Source: Betaproteobacteria bacterium | Lineage (GTDB): Bacteria; Pseudomonadota; Gammaproteobacteria; Burkholderiales; WYBJ01 | Direction of reading: 5' to 3' | DNA: 64,000 nt | Assembly: GCA_009377585.1 (NCBI GenBank) | Contig: WHTS01000004.1 | Span: 75,874-139,873, forward strand | Shown here: positions 1 to 7,973 of the stretch, in pieces | Position numbering within the stretch: position 1 is the stretch's first letter | How the letters are laid out: each line of letters starts with the position of its first letter | Made by a program: the position numbers and the translations under genes | Notes under the pieces: model-generated | Database searches by the model: none | Told to the model about the DNA's origin: nothing | What the model saw: the letters and a program-made list of their open reading frames with translations, nothing else

Positions 1-527
1 CCCATCCGATTGGCGCTACGGTTGATAGCAAGTTTTTTCATCATCAGGATTTCGAGCGGGACGCGGGCGATCTCCGCCGCCATGCGGTCGACCGTATCGG
101 CAAGCTCCGTCGCGGGCACCGAGCGGGTGGCGAAGCCGCACTGCTCGGCTTGACGGCCGTCCATCGTGCCGTGGAGGAACGCGAAGTCCTTGGTCTTGCG
201 GATTCCGACCACCGGCAGCCAGGCGCCCCAGATGAGGCCCATGACCATTCCGGGCGCCGCCTCCACAGGACCGATCTTTGCGTCGTGCGCCACCACCACG
301 ATGTCCGCCAGCCCGGCGAGAATCGTGCCGGCCGCGATGCAGGCGCCATGCACCTGGGCGATGACCGGCTTGGGGATCTCCCAAACGCGCATATAGGCGC
401 GCATGCGCTTCTCGAAATCGATCCGATGCCGCTCGTTCAGTGCGTTGATGCGCTCTGGACGGTTGAGCGTGAGCGTCACCCGATGACCGCCCTTCCGGTA
501 GAGCAGATCCTGGTACGTGCTTGCCAT
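1..527 (-). CDS. Enoyl-CoA hydratase/isomerase family protein (3' end outside window)
   Basis: The reverse strand from the ATG at 525-527 is open to the window edge, giving the first 175 residues. It begins MASTYQDLLYRKGGHRVTLT and has the crotonase-fold features of N-terminal beta strands, an LNRPERINALNE segment, and a VIAQVHGACIAAG oxyanion-hole stretch near residues 56-68. Crotonase-family enzymes hydrate or isomerise acyl-CoA thioesters in the cytoplasm; the exact substrate cannot be read from the sequence. GGGAG lies 8 nt upstream of the ATG and supports this start. The tail runs off the left edge, so the second half of the acyl-CoA site is not visible. The many CoA-handling genes further along make a role in acyl-CoA catabolism plausible. 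The next gene is divergent. Confidence 0.85.
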   Translation of the reverse strand, partial: MASTYQDLLYRKGGHRVTLTLNRPERINALNERHRIDFEKRMRAYMRVWEIPKPVIAQVHGACIAAGTILAGLADIVVVAHDAKIGPVEAAPGMVMGLIWGAWLPVVGIRKTKDFAFLHGTMDGRQAEQCGFATRSVPATELADTVDRMAAEIARVPLEILMMKKLAINRSANRM

Positions 528-655
528 GCTGTGCACTCCCAATCGATGATCGCGATCTTCGCTCGCGGCGCACTCGATTATAGGGAGCGTCGCTATGCCG
601 CAGGCGCCGCCGCGGCTACCATGCAGATCTTCAACACGATGCAGGAATAGTCTCG

Positions 656-1603
656 ATGGCGACCAGCCTGCTGGCACTGCTCGACGACATCAGCACGATC
701 CTGGACGACGTCGCCGTACTCACCAAGCTCGCCACCAAGAAGACCGCCGGCGTTCTCGGCGACGACCTCGCACTGAACGCGCAGCAGGTTGCCGGGGTGA
801 AGCCCAACCGCGAGCTGCCGGTCGTGTGGTCGGTCATGAAGGGGTCGTTCGTCAACAAGGCCATCCTGGTCCCGGCCGCGCTCGCGGTCAGTGCGTTCGC
901 ACCCTGGGCGGTCACGCCGCTGCTGATGGTGGGCGGCGCGTTCCTTTGCTACGAAGGATGCGAGAAGCTCGCCCATCGCTTTCTGCACGACGAAGCGGAG
1001 GATCGCGTCCACCATGCCGAGCTGGCGCAGGCGTTGTCCGATCCGGTGGTCGACGTGGTGCAGGTCGAGAAGAACAAGATCAAGGGCGCGGTGCGCACCG
1101 ATTTCATCCTCTCGGCGGAGATCATCGCCATCACCCTCGGCACGGTCGCCGCTCGACCGCTGCTCACGCAGGTGCTGGTATTGAGTGGCATCGCGCTCCT
1201 GATGACGGTGGGTGTCTACGGGCTCGTCGCCGGCATCGTCAAGCTCGACGATGCCGGCCTGCACCTGTCGCAGGTCGTGGGCGAGACGGCATGGGTGCGC
1301 GCGCGTCGTCGCCTCGGCGTGGCGATCCTGATAGCAGCGCCGTGGCTCATGAAGGGATTGTCGATCGCCGGCACCGCGGCGATGTTCCTGGTGGGTGGCG
1401 GCATCCTGGTGCACGGCGTTCCCTTCCTGCACCACGCGGTCGAAAGCCTGGTGCACGCCGTCGCCGGCATGCCCGCGCTGGGTGCGGCCCTGGAAATCGT
1501 CGCCGAAATGCTGGGCAACGCCGTGATCGGGATCGTCGCGGGTGCGGCTTTGCTCGCGGTGGTTAGCACAGTGCAAAGACTCCGGCGTCCGCGACCGGCC
1601 TAG
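656..1603 (+). CDS. yedI: DUF808 family inner-membrane protein (YedI-like)
   Basis: A 315-residue protein starting MATSLLALLDDISTILDDVA and matching the DUF808/YedI family along its whole length: the conserved N-terminal segment with K-KTAGVLGDD, the AL-AQQV-G segment, and an ENR-like PNRELPVVW stretch. Several hydrophobic helices are visible (about residues 68-100, 150-175, 180-205, 220-250 and 280-305). The family is an integral inner-membrane protein of unknown biochemical role. An AGGA motif lies about 10 nt before the ATG. The stop codon TAG at 1601-1603 coincides with the left boundary of a repeat element (A1), so the gene ends exactly where the element begins. It is followed by a ZIP transporter in the same direction. 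Confidence 0.88.
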   Translation: MATSLLALLDDISTILDDVAVLTKLATKKTAGVLGDDLALNAQQVAGVKPNRELPVVWSVMKGSFVNKAILVPAALAVSAFAPWAVTPLLMVGGAFLCYEGCEKLAHRFLHDEAEDRVHHAELAQALSDPVVDVVQVEKNKIKGAVRTDFILSAEIIAITLGTVAARPLLTQVLVLSGIALLMTVGVYGLVAGIVKLDDAGLHLSQVVGETAWVRARRRLGVAILIAAPWLMKGLSIAGTAAMFLVGGGILVHGVPFLHHAVESLVHAVAGMPALGAALEIVAEMLGNAVIGIVAGAALLAVVSTVQRLRRPRPA

Positions 1604-1711
1604 TGTTGCGAATCGCAAATTCGTTGTAATTCGTCATTCCCGCGCAAGCGGGAATCCAGAACGAGACTCCGCCTGGACCCCCGCGTTCGCGGGGGTGACG
1701 AACTTCTGCTA
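1601..1711 (+). mobile_element. MITE-like element A, copy 1 (right end shortened)
   Basis: First of three copies of a non-coding repeat (others at 13529-13763 and 41510-41630). It starts TA-GTGTTGCGAATCGC and contains two strong hairpins: ATTCCCGC-GCAA-GCGGGAAT and ACCCCCGC-GTTC-GCGGGGGT. These are bracketed by TTCGTCA/TGACGAA and TCCAG/CTGGA inverted pairs. The right end reads CTTCTG-C-TA-G and lacks about 10 nt (ACTCAGGACA) present in copy 3. The element occupies nearly all of the space between yedI and the ZIP gene. Confidence 0.75.
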
Positions 1712-1727
1712 GCAACAGGTGCAAACG

Positions 1728-2657
1728 ATGGAAGAAGTTCACACCGAACGGCTGCCGCTGCGCGAGGCATGGTTCGCGCACGTGCAGCAACATCCCTTTG
1801 CGGCCCTCGGCTTGACGATCGCCGCGGTCGTGGTGCTGGCGCTGGTGGCCTCCAGCGTCTACAACGCATTCGCGGGCGGAGCCGATCCACGCCTGCGCTA
1901 TGGTCTGCTCGGCGGCATGGCGGGATTGGCCGCGACCGCGCTCGGCGCATTCGTCGGCTTGGGGCTGCGCAACATCTCCAAACTGACCGAGGACAGCATG
2001 CTGGGCTTCGCCGCCGGCATGATGCTCGCCGCCAGCGCCTTCTCGCTCATCCTGCCCGGGCTCGATGCGGCCAGGAACATCACCGACAGCGCGCCGCTCG
2101 CCGCCTTGACGGTGGCATTGGGCCTCGCCTTGGGGGCCATTCTCATGCTGGGGCTGGATCGGTTCACTCCGCACGCGCACGAGGCAAGCGGCGTTTGCGG
2201 GCCTGCCGCCGAACGCATCAACCGCGTGTGGCTGTTCGTGTTCGCGATCGTCCTGCACAACCTGCCCGAAGGCATGGCCATCGGGGTGAGCTTCGCACAG
2301 GGCGATCTGAGCGTCGGTATGCCTCTGACCACCGCCATCGCCATTCAGGACATTCCCGAAGGCCTGGCGGTCGGATTCGCGCTGCGCGCGGCGGGCGTCA
2401 CGGCGCTGCGTGCCGCGCTGATCGCCGCGGCCTCGGGCGTCATGGAACCGCTCGGCGCGATCCTCGGCATCGGGCTTTCGAGCGGTTTCGCGATCGCCTA
2501 TCCGGTCGGGCTCGGCCTGGCGGCCGGCGCGATGATCTTCGTCGTCTCGCACGAAGTCATTCCCGAGACCCATCGCAACGGCCACGAGACGCCGGCCACG
2601 CTGGGGCTGATGGCGGGTTTCGGGGTGATGATGTTCCTCGATACCGCTTTTGCCTGA
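1728..2657 (+). CDS. ZIP family divalent metal transporter
   Basis: A 309-residue membrane protein with the ZIP-family signature. The paired metal-binding helices carry HNLPEG (TM4) and DIPEG (TM5), and the C-terminal half has HE-IPETH before the last helix. About eight transmembrane segments are visible, the first near residues 25-45. ZIP proteins import Zn2+, Fe2+ or other divalent metals into the cytoplasm; the lack of a long His-rich loop and the length (about 310) recall the GufA/ZupT-type bacterial members. The ATG at 1728 is chosen; an in-frame GTG lies at 1719 with little ribosome-binding sequence for either. The start lies only 16 nt after repeat A1, so its promoter must lie in A1 or upstream of yedI. 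Confidence 0.85.
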   Translation: MEEVHTERLPLREAWFAHVQQHPFAALGLTIAAVVVLALVASSVYNAFAGGADPRLRYGLLGGMAGLAATALGAFVGLGLRNISKLTEDSMLGFAAGMMLAASAFSLILPGLDAARNITDSAPLAALTVALGLALGAILMLGLDRFTPHAHEASGVCGPAAERINRVWLFVFAIVLHNLPEGMAIGVSFAQGDLSVGMPLTTAIAIQDIPEGLAVGFALRAAGVTALRAALIAAASGVMEPLGAILGIGLSSGFAIAYPVGLGLAAGAMIFVVSHEVIPETHRNGHETPATLGLMAGFGVMMFLDTAFA

Positions 2658-2693
2658 GCGCGAGGCGAAGTGCGCCCTCTTCGTGCCGCGCAA

Positions 2694-2813
2694 ATGCGGC
2701 CGGGGCACCATGGCAGACAGGTGCAGTTCGCCGCAGTCCCCGGCGCCGAGCATCACGTGACGCTCGACAACCCGGCCGGCCTCGTAACGGCGGTGCGGCA
2801 GTTCCTCGGATGA
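2694..2813 (+). pseudogene. Remnant of an alpha/beta-hydrolase C-terminus
   Basis: A 40-codon open stretch ends at TGA 2811-2813 and encodes a string typical of the last strand/helix of alpha/beta hydrolases: FAAVPGAEHHVTLDNPAGL followed by an amphipathic VRQFLG end. The GAEHHV segment corresponds to the loop that normally carries the catalytic histidine. No nucleophile elbow or oxyanion segment exists upstream, where the ZIP gene ends at 2657. I infer a decayed gene whose body was deleted. A genuine 39-residue peptide cannot be excluded but has no ribosome-binding site. Confidence 0.4.
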
Positions 2814-2828
2814 GCTGTCGGGCGCCGC

Positions 2829-3125
2829 TCAACCGTTGCTTTTGGGCGGGCGCTTGTGGAATTTCTTGCCGGATTTCTTGCCGTGCGGTGCGCCGCCAGG
2901 TTTGGGGTGCCCGCCTTGCGGCGCATTGGGATTGCGCCGCCCGCCACCACCGGGACCACCGCCACCGGGCCCACCGGGTTGCGGCGCGCCTTCGCGATTG
3001 CCTGGCGCCAGCATGATCTCGAGCTCGATCAGCTCGTCCCATTGCGCGTCGGTACGTTGGCGCTCGGGTATCGCAAGCAAGGCCTGCAGCCGCTGGCGCG
3101 GCGACATGGGTTGTTGTTCACTCAT
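2829..3125 (-). CDS. Small basic protein with Gly/Pro-rich tail, unknown function
   Basis: A 98-residue protein starting MSEQQPMSPRQRLQALLAIP. Residues 1-45 look like a compact helical domain (Q-R-LQALLAIPERQRTDAQWDELIELE), whereas residues 46-98 are a low-complexity Gly/Pro/Asn region ending in a strongly basic GKKSGKKFHKRPPKSNG stretch. This architecture, a short acidic-neutral helical head and a disordered cationic tail, suggests nucleic-acid or ribosome association, but no family is recognised. It is transcribed towards the ZIP gene and lies next to the SWIB gene on the same strand. GC and codon use match the neighbours. Confidence 0.6.
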   Translation of the reverse strand: MSEQQPMSPRQRLQALLAIPERQRTDAQWDELIELEIMLAPGNREGAPQPGGPGGGGPGGGGRRNPNAPQGGHPKPGGAPHGKKSGKKFHKRPPKSNG

Positions 3126-3277
3126 GGCTGCATTGTCTCATCTATCGGCAACGTCGGCATGCGAATGTTACCGCCGGATGGGCTTTGCCGGCTGCAGCAA
3201 CACGAAGAGCCGGACGGCAGCATGGCGCTGCGCTCTCCGGCCCCCGGAGCAATGTGCAATGTGAACGGCGCTTGGAG

Positions 3278-3622
3278 CTACTTGAGGTGTTTTCCGACCA
3301 GCTTGGTCATGTCGAACATCGAGACCTGCTTCTTGCCGCCGAACACGGCGCCCAACTTGTCGTCGGCGTTGATCATGCGGCGGTTCTTCGAGTCCTGCAG
3401 CTTGTTCTTCTTGATGTAGTCCCACAGCCGCTTGGTGACTTCGGTGCGCGGCATGGGCCTCTCGCCGATCACTGCGGCGAGCGCTGGAGACGAGCTGAGC
3501 GGCTTCATGAATGCTGCATTGGGCGTGCGTTTCACAGCCTTTTTCGCGGTAGCCTTCTTTGCGGTAGTCTTCTTCGCAGCGGGCTTCTTCGCCGAGGACT
3601 TCTTGGCGCTCTTCTTGGCCAT
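3278..3622 (-). CDS. SWIB/MDM2-domain protein with histone-H1-like Lys/Ala tail
   Basis: A 114-residue protein. Residues 1-33 are repeats of the AKK(S/P/T)A type (MAKKSAKKSSAKKPAAKK), resembling a histone-H1 tail and likely to bind DNA. Residues 36-112 form a SWIB domain: F-KPL--SPALAAVIGE, RTEVTKRLWDYIKKNKLQD, and KLGAVFGGKKQVSMFDMTKL. Bacterial SWIB proteins occur in chlamydiae and many proteobacteria and are thought to act on nucleoid structure. The start at 3622 is chosen because GGGAGA lies about 8 nt upstream; a longer in-frame extension exists but begins with unrelated sequence. Monocistronic by position, with 183 nt to the next gene on the same strand. Confidence 0.88.
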   Translation of the reverse strand: MAKKSAKKSSAKKPAAKKTTAKKATAKKAVKRTPNAAFMKPLSSSPALAAVIGERPMPRTEVTKRLWDYIKKNKLQDSKNRRMINADDKLGAVFGGKKQVSMFDMTKLVGKHLK

Positions 3623-3805
3623 ACGTTCTATCTCCCATCGGTTGGAATAATCGTCTGACTCGCTCCTCTGGCCTCGCGGCAGAGACGGCGCCAGCATGCC
3701 TAATGTGCCGAGCCATTGTCAACGGATTTCGCGCCTACCTTCCAGAGGAAAAACGCGCCTGTTGCGAATGCGGATGCAGGCGTGCGAGCGTTGCCGCGAC
3801 GGCGC

Positions 3806-4984
3806 CTACACGGCCTTTTCCGTGCGCAGCTTGGCACGCTCGGCGTCGCAATAACCGAGCTCGGCGAGGATCGCATCGGTGTGGCTGCCGACCGCGGGCA
3901 CCGCACCCAGGACGGGCGAGAAATCGGAATGCGTGGCCGGAGGACGCAGGACGGGAATCGCACCCACCGGCGAGCCCATCTCGGTCCAGCGCCCGCGCGC
4001 GCGCAGCTGCGGATGATCCCACACCTCGGCCATCTCGTTCATTCGGGCATTGGCAATGCCAGCCGCATCGAGGCGTGCCACCAGCGCCTCGGCGCTCAGC
4101 GAGCCGAACACCTCGCGCACGATCGTGAGCAACGCCGCGCGATTGTGCAACCGCCGCGTGTTGGAATCGAAGCGAGGATCGCGTGCGAGCTCCGGGCGCC
4201 CCAGCACCTTGTCGCAGAACACCGCCCACTCGCGCTCGTTCTGGATGCCCATCATCACGTCCTTGCCGTCGGCCGCCGTGAAGCGGCCGTACGGAACGAT
4301 GCTGGCATGATCGGCGCCGGTGCGCGGGATGGGCTTGCCGGCGAAATGCGCGTACAGCAGCGGTTGCAGCATCCACTCGCACAACGCCTCGAACATGGCG
4401 ACCTCGACCCGGCTGCCCTTGCCCGTTTGGCCGCGCTGCAGCAAAGCACTTAGGACGCCGGAATATGCGTACATGCCGGTGCAGATGTCGGCGATCGAGG
4501 CACCGACCTTCGACGGCTGCTGCGGCGTTCCGGTGATCGACAAGAGCCCCGCCTCGCTCTGGATGAGCAGGTCGTAGGCCTTCTTGTCGCGGTAAGGCCC
4601 GGCATCGCCATAGCCGGAGATGTCGCAGACGATCAGGCGCGGGAATCGCTCGGACAGCGTTGCCCAACCCAGGCCCAGGCGCTCGGCCGCTCCCGGCGCG
4701 AGATTCTGGATGAAGACGTCGGCACGGGCCAGCAGGCTCTGCATGATTTCGGCAGCGGCCGGGTGCTTCAGGTCGAGCGTGAGGCTCTGCTTGCCGCGGT
4801 TGAGCCAGACGAAGTAGGCCGACATGCCGTGCACGTTTTCGTCGTAGGCGCGCGCGAAATCGCCCACCTCGGGGCGCTCGATCTTGACGATGCGCGCGCC
4901 CAGATCGGCGAACTGCCGGGTCGCGAAGGGCGCCGCCACCGCCTGTTCCAGAGCGATGACCGTGATTCCGTCCAAGGGTCTCAT
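3806..4984 (-). CDS. CaiB/BaiF family III CoA-transferase
   Basis: A 392-residue protein beginning MRPLDGITVIALEQAVAAPF. It shows the family III layout: the N-terminal P-A-R-FADLGARIVKIERPEVGD block, NRGKQSLTLDLKHP, and YDLLIQSEAGLLSITG, whose Asp corresponds to the catalytic aspartate that carries the CoA-anhydride intermediate. These enzymes move CoA between a donor thioester and a carboxylic acid in the cytoplasm. The ATG at 4984 aligns with the usual family start. An acyl-CoA dehydrogenase gene lies 53 nt upstream on the same strand, so the two are probably co-transcribed: one activates the acid, the other oxidises the thioester. The substrate is not recognisable. Confidence 0.88.
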   Translation of the reverse strand: MRPLDGITVIALEQAVAAPFATRQFADLGARIVKIERPEVGDFARAYDENVHGMSAYFVWLNRGKQSLTLDLKHPAAAEIMQSLLARADVFIQNLAPGAAERLGLGWATLSERFPRLIVCDISGYGDAGPYRDKKAYDLLIQSEAGLLSITGTPQQPSKVGASIADICTGMYAYSGVLSALLQRGQTGKGSRVEVAMFEALCEWMLQPLLYAHFAGKPIPRTGADHASIVPYGRFTAADGKDVMMGIQNEREWAVFCDKVLGRPELARDPRFDSNTRRLHNRAALLTIVREVFGSLSAEALVARLDAAGIANARMNEMAEVWDHPQLRARGRWTEMGSPVGAIPVLRPPATHSDFSPVLGAVPAVGSHTDAILAELGYCDAERAKLRTEKAV

Positions 4985-5037
4985 GAGGCTACCTGCGGAT
5001 CGAAACGAGGAAGTAACGGGCCTCGCGCGCGCCTTGC

Positions 5038-6204
5038 CTAGAACGAGCGAGGCATGCCGAGGACATGCTCCCCGACATAGGAAAGGATCAGATTGGTGGA
5101 GATGGGCGCCACCTGATACAGGCGCGTTTCGCGAAACTTGCGCTCGATGTCGTATTCGGCGGCGAAGCCGAAGCCGCCGTGGGTCTGCAGGCAGGCGTTG
5201 CCCGCCTCCCACGAGGCCTCCGCGCCCAGGTACTTCGCCATGTTGGCTTCGGCGCCGCATGGCAGGCCTGCATCGAACAGCGCCGCGGCATGGAAGCGCA
5301 TCAAGTCGGCGGCGCGTACGTTCATGTACGCTTTCGCGATCGGAAACTGGATCCCCTGATTCTGGCCGATCGGCCGGTCGAACACGCGCCGCTCCTTGGC
5401 GTAAGCGGCCGCCTTCTCCACGAACCAATGGCCGTCGCCGATGCATTCGGCAGCGATCAGGATGCGCTCGGCATTCATGCCGTCGAGGATGTAACGAAAG
5501 CCTCGCCCCTCATCGCCGATCAGGTTCTCGGCCGGGACTTCCAGGTTGTCGAAAAAGAGCTCGTTGGTCTGATGGTTCACCATGTTGCGGATCGGCTTCA
5601 CGGTGAGCCCCTTGCCGACCGAGTCGCGCAGATCCACCAGGAACACCGACAGCCCGTCGGACTTGCGCGTCACCTGGTCCAGCGGCGTGGTGCGCGCGAG
5701 CAGCAGCATCAGGTCGGAGAACAGCACGCGCGAAATCCACACCTTCTGTCCGTTCACCAGGTAGCGATCGCCGCGCTTGACCGCCGTGGTCTTGAGCTTG
5801 GTGGTATCGGTTCCGGCGCCCGGTTCGGTGACGCCGAACGATTGCAGCCGCAGCTCTCCGCTCGCAATCTTCGGCAGATACGCCTGCTTCTGCTGCGCCG
5901 AGCCGTGTCGAAGCAGCGTCCCCATCGTGTACATCTGCGCGTGGCAGACGCCCGAGTTGCCGCCGCTGTGGTTGATCTCCTCCAGAATCACCGAGGCTTC
6001 GGAGATGCCCAGCCCCGAGCCGCCGTATTCTTCGGGAACGAGCGCGGCAAGCCACCCCGCTTCGGTCAGCGCTTTTACGAATTCCTCGGGATAGGCGCGG
6101 ACTTCGTCGATGCCGCGCCAGTACTCGCCGCTGAACTGGCTGCACAAGGCGCGCACGGCTTCGCGCAACTCGGAATAGGGCTCGGGACTCGCGATCTCGG
6201 ACAT
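5038..6204 (-). CDS. Acyl-CoA dehydrogenase
   Basis: A 388-residue flavoprotein with all acyl-CoA dehydrogenase blocks. The helical N-terminal domain carries LVPEEYGGSGLG, the central beta domain QSFGVTEPGAGTDTTK and NGQKVWIS, and the C-terminal domain RFDRPIGQ-type sequence (RVFDRPIGQNQGIQFPIA) and the QTHGGFGFAAEY substrate-loop segment. No obvious Glu base can be assigned with certainty. FAD-dependent alpha,beta-dehydrogenation of a short or branched acyl-CoA is the expected reaction, passing electrons to ETF. The start at 6204 (MSEIASPEP) matches the family; the longer upstream extension is not typical. It leads a two-gene operon with the CoA-transferase and is divergent from the ThDP enzyme gene. 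Confidence 0.9.
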   Translation of the reverse strand: MSEIASPEPYSELREAVRALCSQFSGEYWRGIDEVRAYPEEFVKALTEAGWLAALVPEEYGGSGLGISEASVILEEINHSGGNSGVCHAQMYTMGTLLRHGSAQQKQAYLPKIASGELRLQSFGVTEPGAGTDTTKLKTTAVKRGDRYLVNGQKVWISRVLFSDLMLLLARTTPLDQVTRKSDGLSVFLVDLRDSVGKGLTVKPIRNMVNHQTNELFFDNLEVPAENLIGDEGRGFRYILDGMNAERILIAAECIGDGHWFVEKAAAYAKERRVFDRPIGQNQGIQFPIAKAYMNVRAADLMRFHAAALFDAGLPCGAEANMAKYLGAEASWEAGNACLQTHGGFGFAAEYDIERKFRETRLYQVAPISTNLILSYVGEHVLGMPRSF

Positions 6205-6332
6205 GAGGAGCACACAACGAAGGAATTGAATGCGGGCACGCGCCTTGACGCTGCCGGCCTTGACTCTACACACTGCGCGCCACTAATCTTCCGACCGCTG
6301 GATTCTACGGCGTTTCACCCATTCGGGCATCC

Positions 6333-7940
6333 ATGAAGATCGCGGACTACCTGCTGCAAACGCTCGAATGCTGCGGCGTCGATACCGTGTTCGGCAATCC
6401 GGGCACCACCGAGATTCCGTTGCTGCGCAGCTTCGAGCGACGCGGCCGCGGCCGCTACGTGGTCGCATTGAGCGAAGTGGCCGCGGTGCCGATGGCGGAC
6501 GGCTTCGCGCGCGCGCGCCGCGGCCTCGGGGTCGTCAACCTGCATGTCGCGCCCGGGCTCGGCAACGGCATGGGCGCGCTCTACACGGCCGGGATCGCGC
6601 GCACGCCGTTGCTGGTGCTGATCGGCGGGCAGGATCGGCGCCTGCTGCACACCGCGCCCATCCTGTACGGCCCGCTGGAGCGCATGGCCGGCAGCGTCTG
6701 CAAGACGGTGCTGCGGCTCGATTCCGAGCACGATGCGGCCGCGAACGTGCGCAACGCGATGCGCGCGGTGCTCACTCCGCCGTTCGGGCCGGTCGCCCTG
6801 GTATGTCCGCCCGATCTCCTGGAGCACGAGATCGATGCGATTGCGGTTGCGGTCGAGCCCGCGCGCTTGGGCGGTCTTGGCGCCGCTTGTGCGGACGATC
6901 TCGCGCAGCGCCTGTGCCGGGCGCGCAATCCGGCCTTCGTCGCCGCCGAGGAAGTGCACTGGCACGATGCGGCCGGTGCGTTGCGCGAGCTGGCCGAGCA
7001 GCTGAGCGCGCCCGTGTACGTCGCGCCCTATACCGGTCTGCTGCCGGTCGATGCCGCGTCGAGCGCGTTCGCCGGCTATCTGTCGCCGAGCTTCGGCAGC
7101 ATCGGCGCCCGCCTTGTTGACCATGACCTCCTCGTCTTCGCCGGCGGGCGGACACTGCGCACCACACTTTACAGCCCGCTCGATCTGCCGCAGGACAAGA
7201 TCTGGTTGGGCGACGATCCCATGCTGCTTGCGCCGGCGGGCGAATACGCGGCCGCGCATCTGGTGGATCTGCGTGCAGCGTTCACTCGAATCGGTGCAGC
7301 CGTCGCCGAACGCCTGCCGGCACAACGTCCCGCGCGGCGGCATCGGCCCGAGCTCATGCTGCCGTCCGCGACCGCCGGCGTATTCCACCCCACCGCAGCC
7401 GTGCATGCGCTCGCGCAAGCATTTCCCGACGCGATCGTGTTCGACGAAGCCGGCCTGTCGACCTCGGATGTGCGCCAGTCGCTCACGTGCAATGCCGGTG
7501 ATTACTTCACCAACGGCTCCGGCGGCATCGGCTGGGGCCTCGCGGCCGCTGTCGGCGGCGCCATCGCGCGTGACGACCGGCAAGTGGTGGCAATCATCGG
7601 CGACGGCTCGGCGCTGTATGCCTCGGAAGCGTTGTGGAGCGCGGCGCACCAGGGCACTCGCCTGCTGCTGGTCGTGTTGTCCAATCGGCGCTATGCCACG
7701 CTCAATGCAGCGGCAACCAAGCTCACCGGAGCCGCGATGAAGGCGTTCACGCTGGAGCCGCCAGTGCTCGATTTTTCCGGCCTGGCCGCGTTGTACGGTT
7801 GGGAATTCGTTCGCGCTCGCGGCCAGGACGAGCTCGATACGACGCTGCGTCGCTTCGACGGACGCGTACGGCACAACACAGTCTTCGAGCTGGTCTTCGA
7901 TCCGGCCACCGTGCCGGTCGCCGCCGCCCGACATTTCTGA
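6333..7940 (+). CDS. ThDP-dependent decarboxylase, benzoylformate decarboxylase/acetolactate synthase-like
   Basis: A 535-residue thiamine-diphosphate enzyme with the three-domain POX/BFD fold. The ThDP-activating glutamate is in LSEVAA (E48), and NLH (His71) matches the active-site histidine of benzoylformate decarboxylase. The cofactor-binding motif runs from GDGS (423-426) to SNRRY (Asn451), 25-28 residues later as usual. The active-site serine of benzoylformate decarboxylase (NPGS) is replaced by Thr (NPGTTEIP). It probably decarboxylates a 2-oxo acid; the exact substrate is not evident. It is followed after 33 nt by a CoA-transferase and then an FAD oxidoreductase, suggesting one transcription unit that processes an aromatic or branched 2-oxo acid. 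Confidence 0.82.
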   Translation: MKIADYLLQTLECCGVDTVFGNPGTTEIPLLRSFERRGRGRYVVALSEVAAVPMADGFARARRGLGVVNLHVAPGLGNGMGALYTAGIARTPLLVLIGGQDRRLLHTAPILYGPLERMAGSVCKTVLRLDSEHDAAANVRNAMRAVLTPPFGPVALVCPPDLLEHEIDAIAVAVEPARLGGLGAACADDLAQRLCRARNPAFVAAEEVHWHDAAGALRELAEQLSAPVYVAPYTGLLPVDAASSAFAGYLSPSFGSIGARLVDHDLLVFAGGRTLRTTLYSPLDLPQDKIWLGDDPMLLAPAGEYAAAHLVDLRAAFTRIGAAVAERLPAQRPARRHRPELMLPSATAGVFHPTAAVHALAQAFPDAIVFDEAGLSTSDVRQSLTCNAGDYFTNGSGGIGWGLAAAVGGAIARDDRQVVAIIGDGSALYASEALWSAAHQGTRLLLVVLSNRRYATLNAAATKLTGAAMKAFTLEPPVLDFSGLAALYGWEFVRARGQDELDTTLRRFDGRVRHNTVFELVFDPATVPVAAARHF

Positions 7941-7973
7941 ATCCACCGTTTGAGAGAAAGCGGAGAGCACGCC

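Noticed and set aside
16-573. Minus-strand frame of about 185 codons at the left edge
   Set aside because: It overlaps the enoyl-CoA hydratase in another frame, and only the hydratase frame gives recognisable protein.
593-1618. Long minus-strand frame opposite yedI
   Set aside because: His/Arg/Asp-rich antisense sequence with no domain; the DUF808 protein on the plus strand is convincing.
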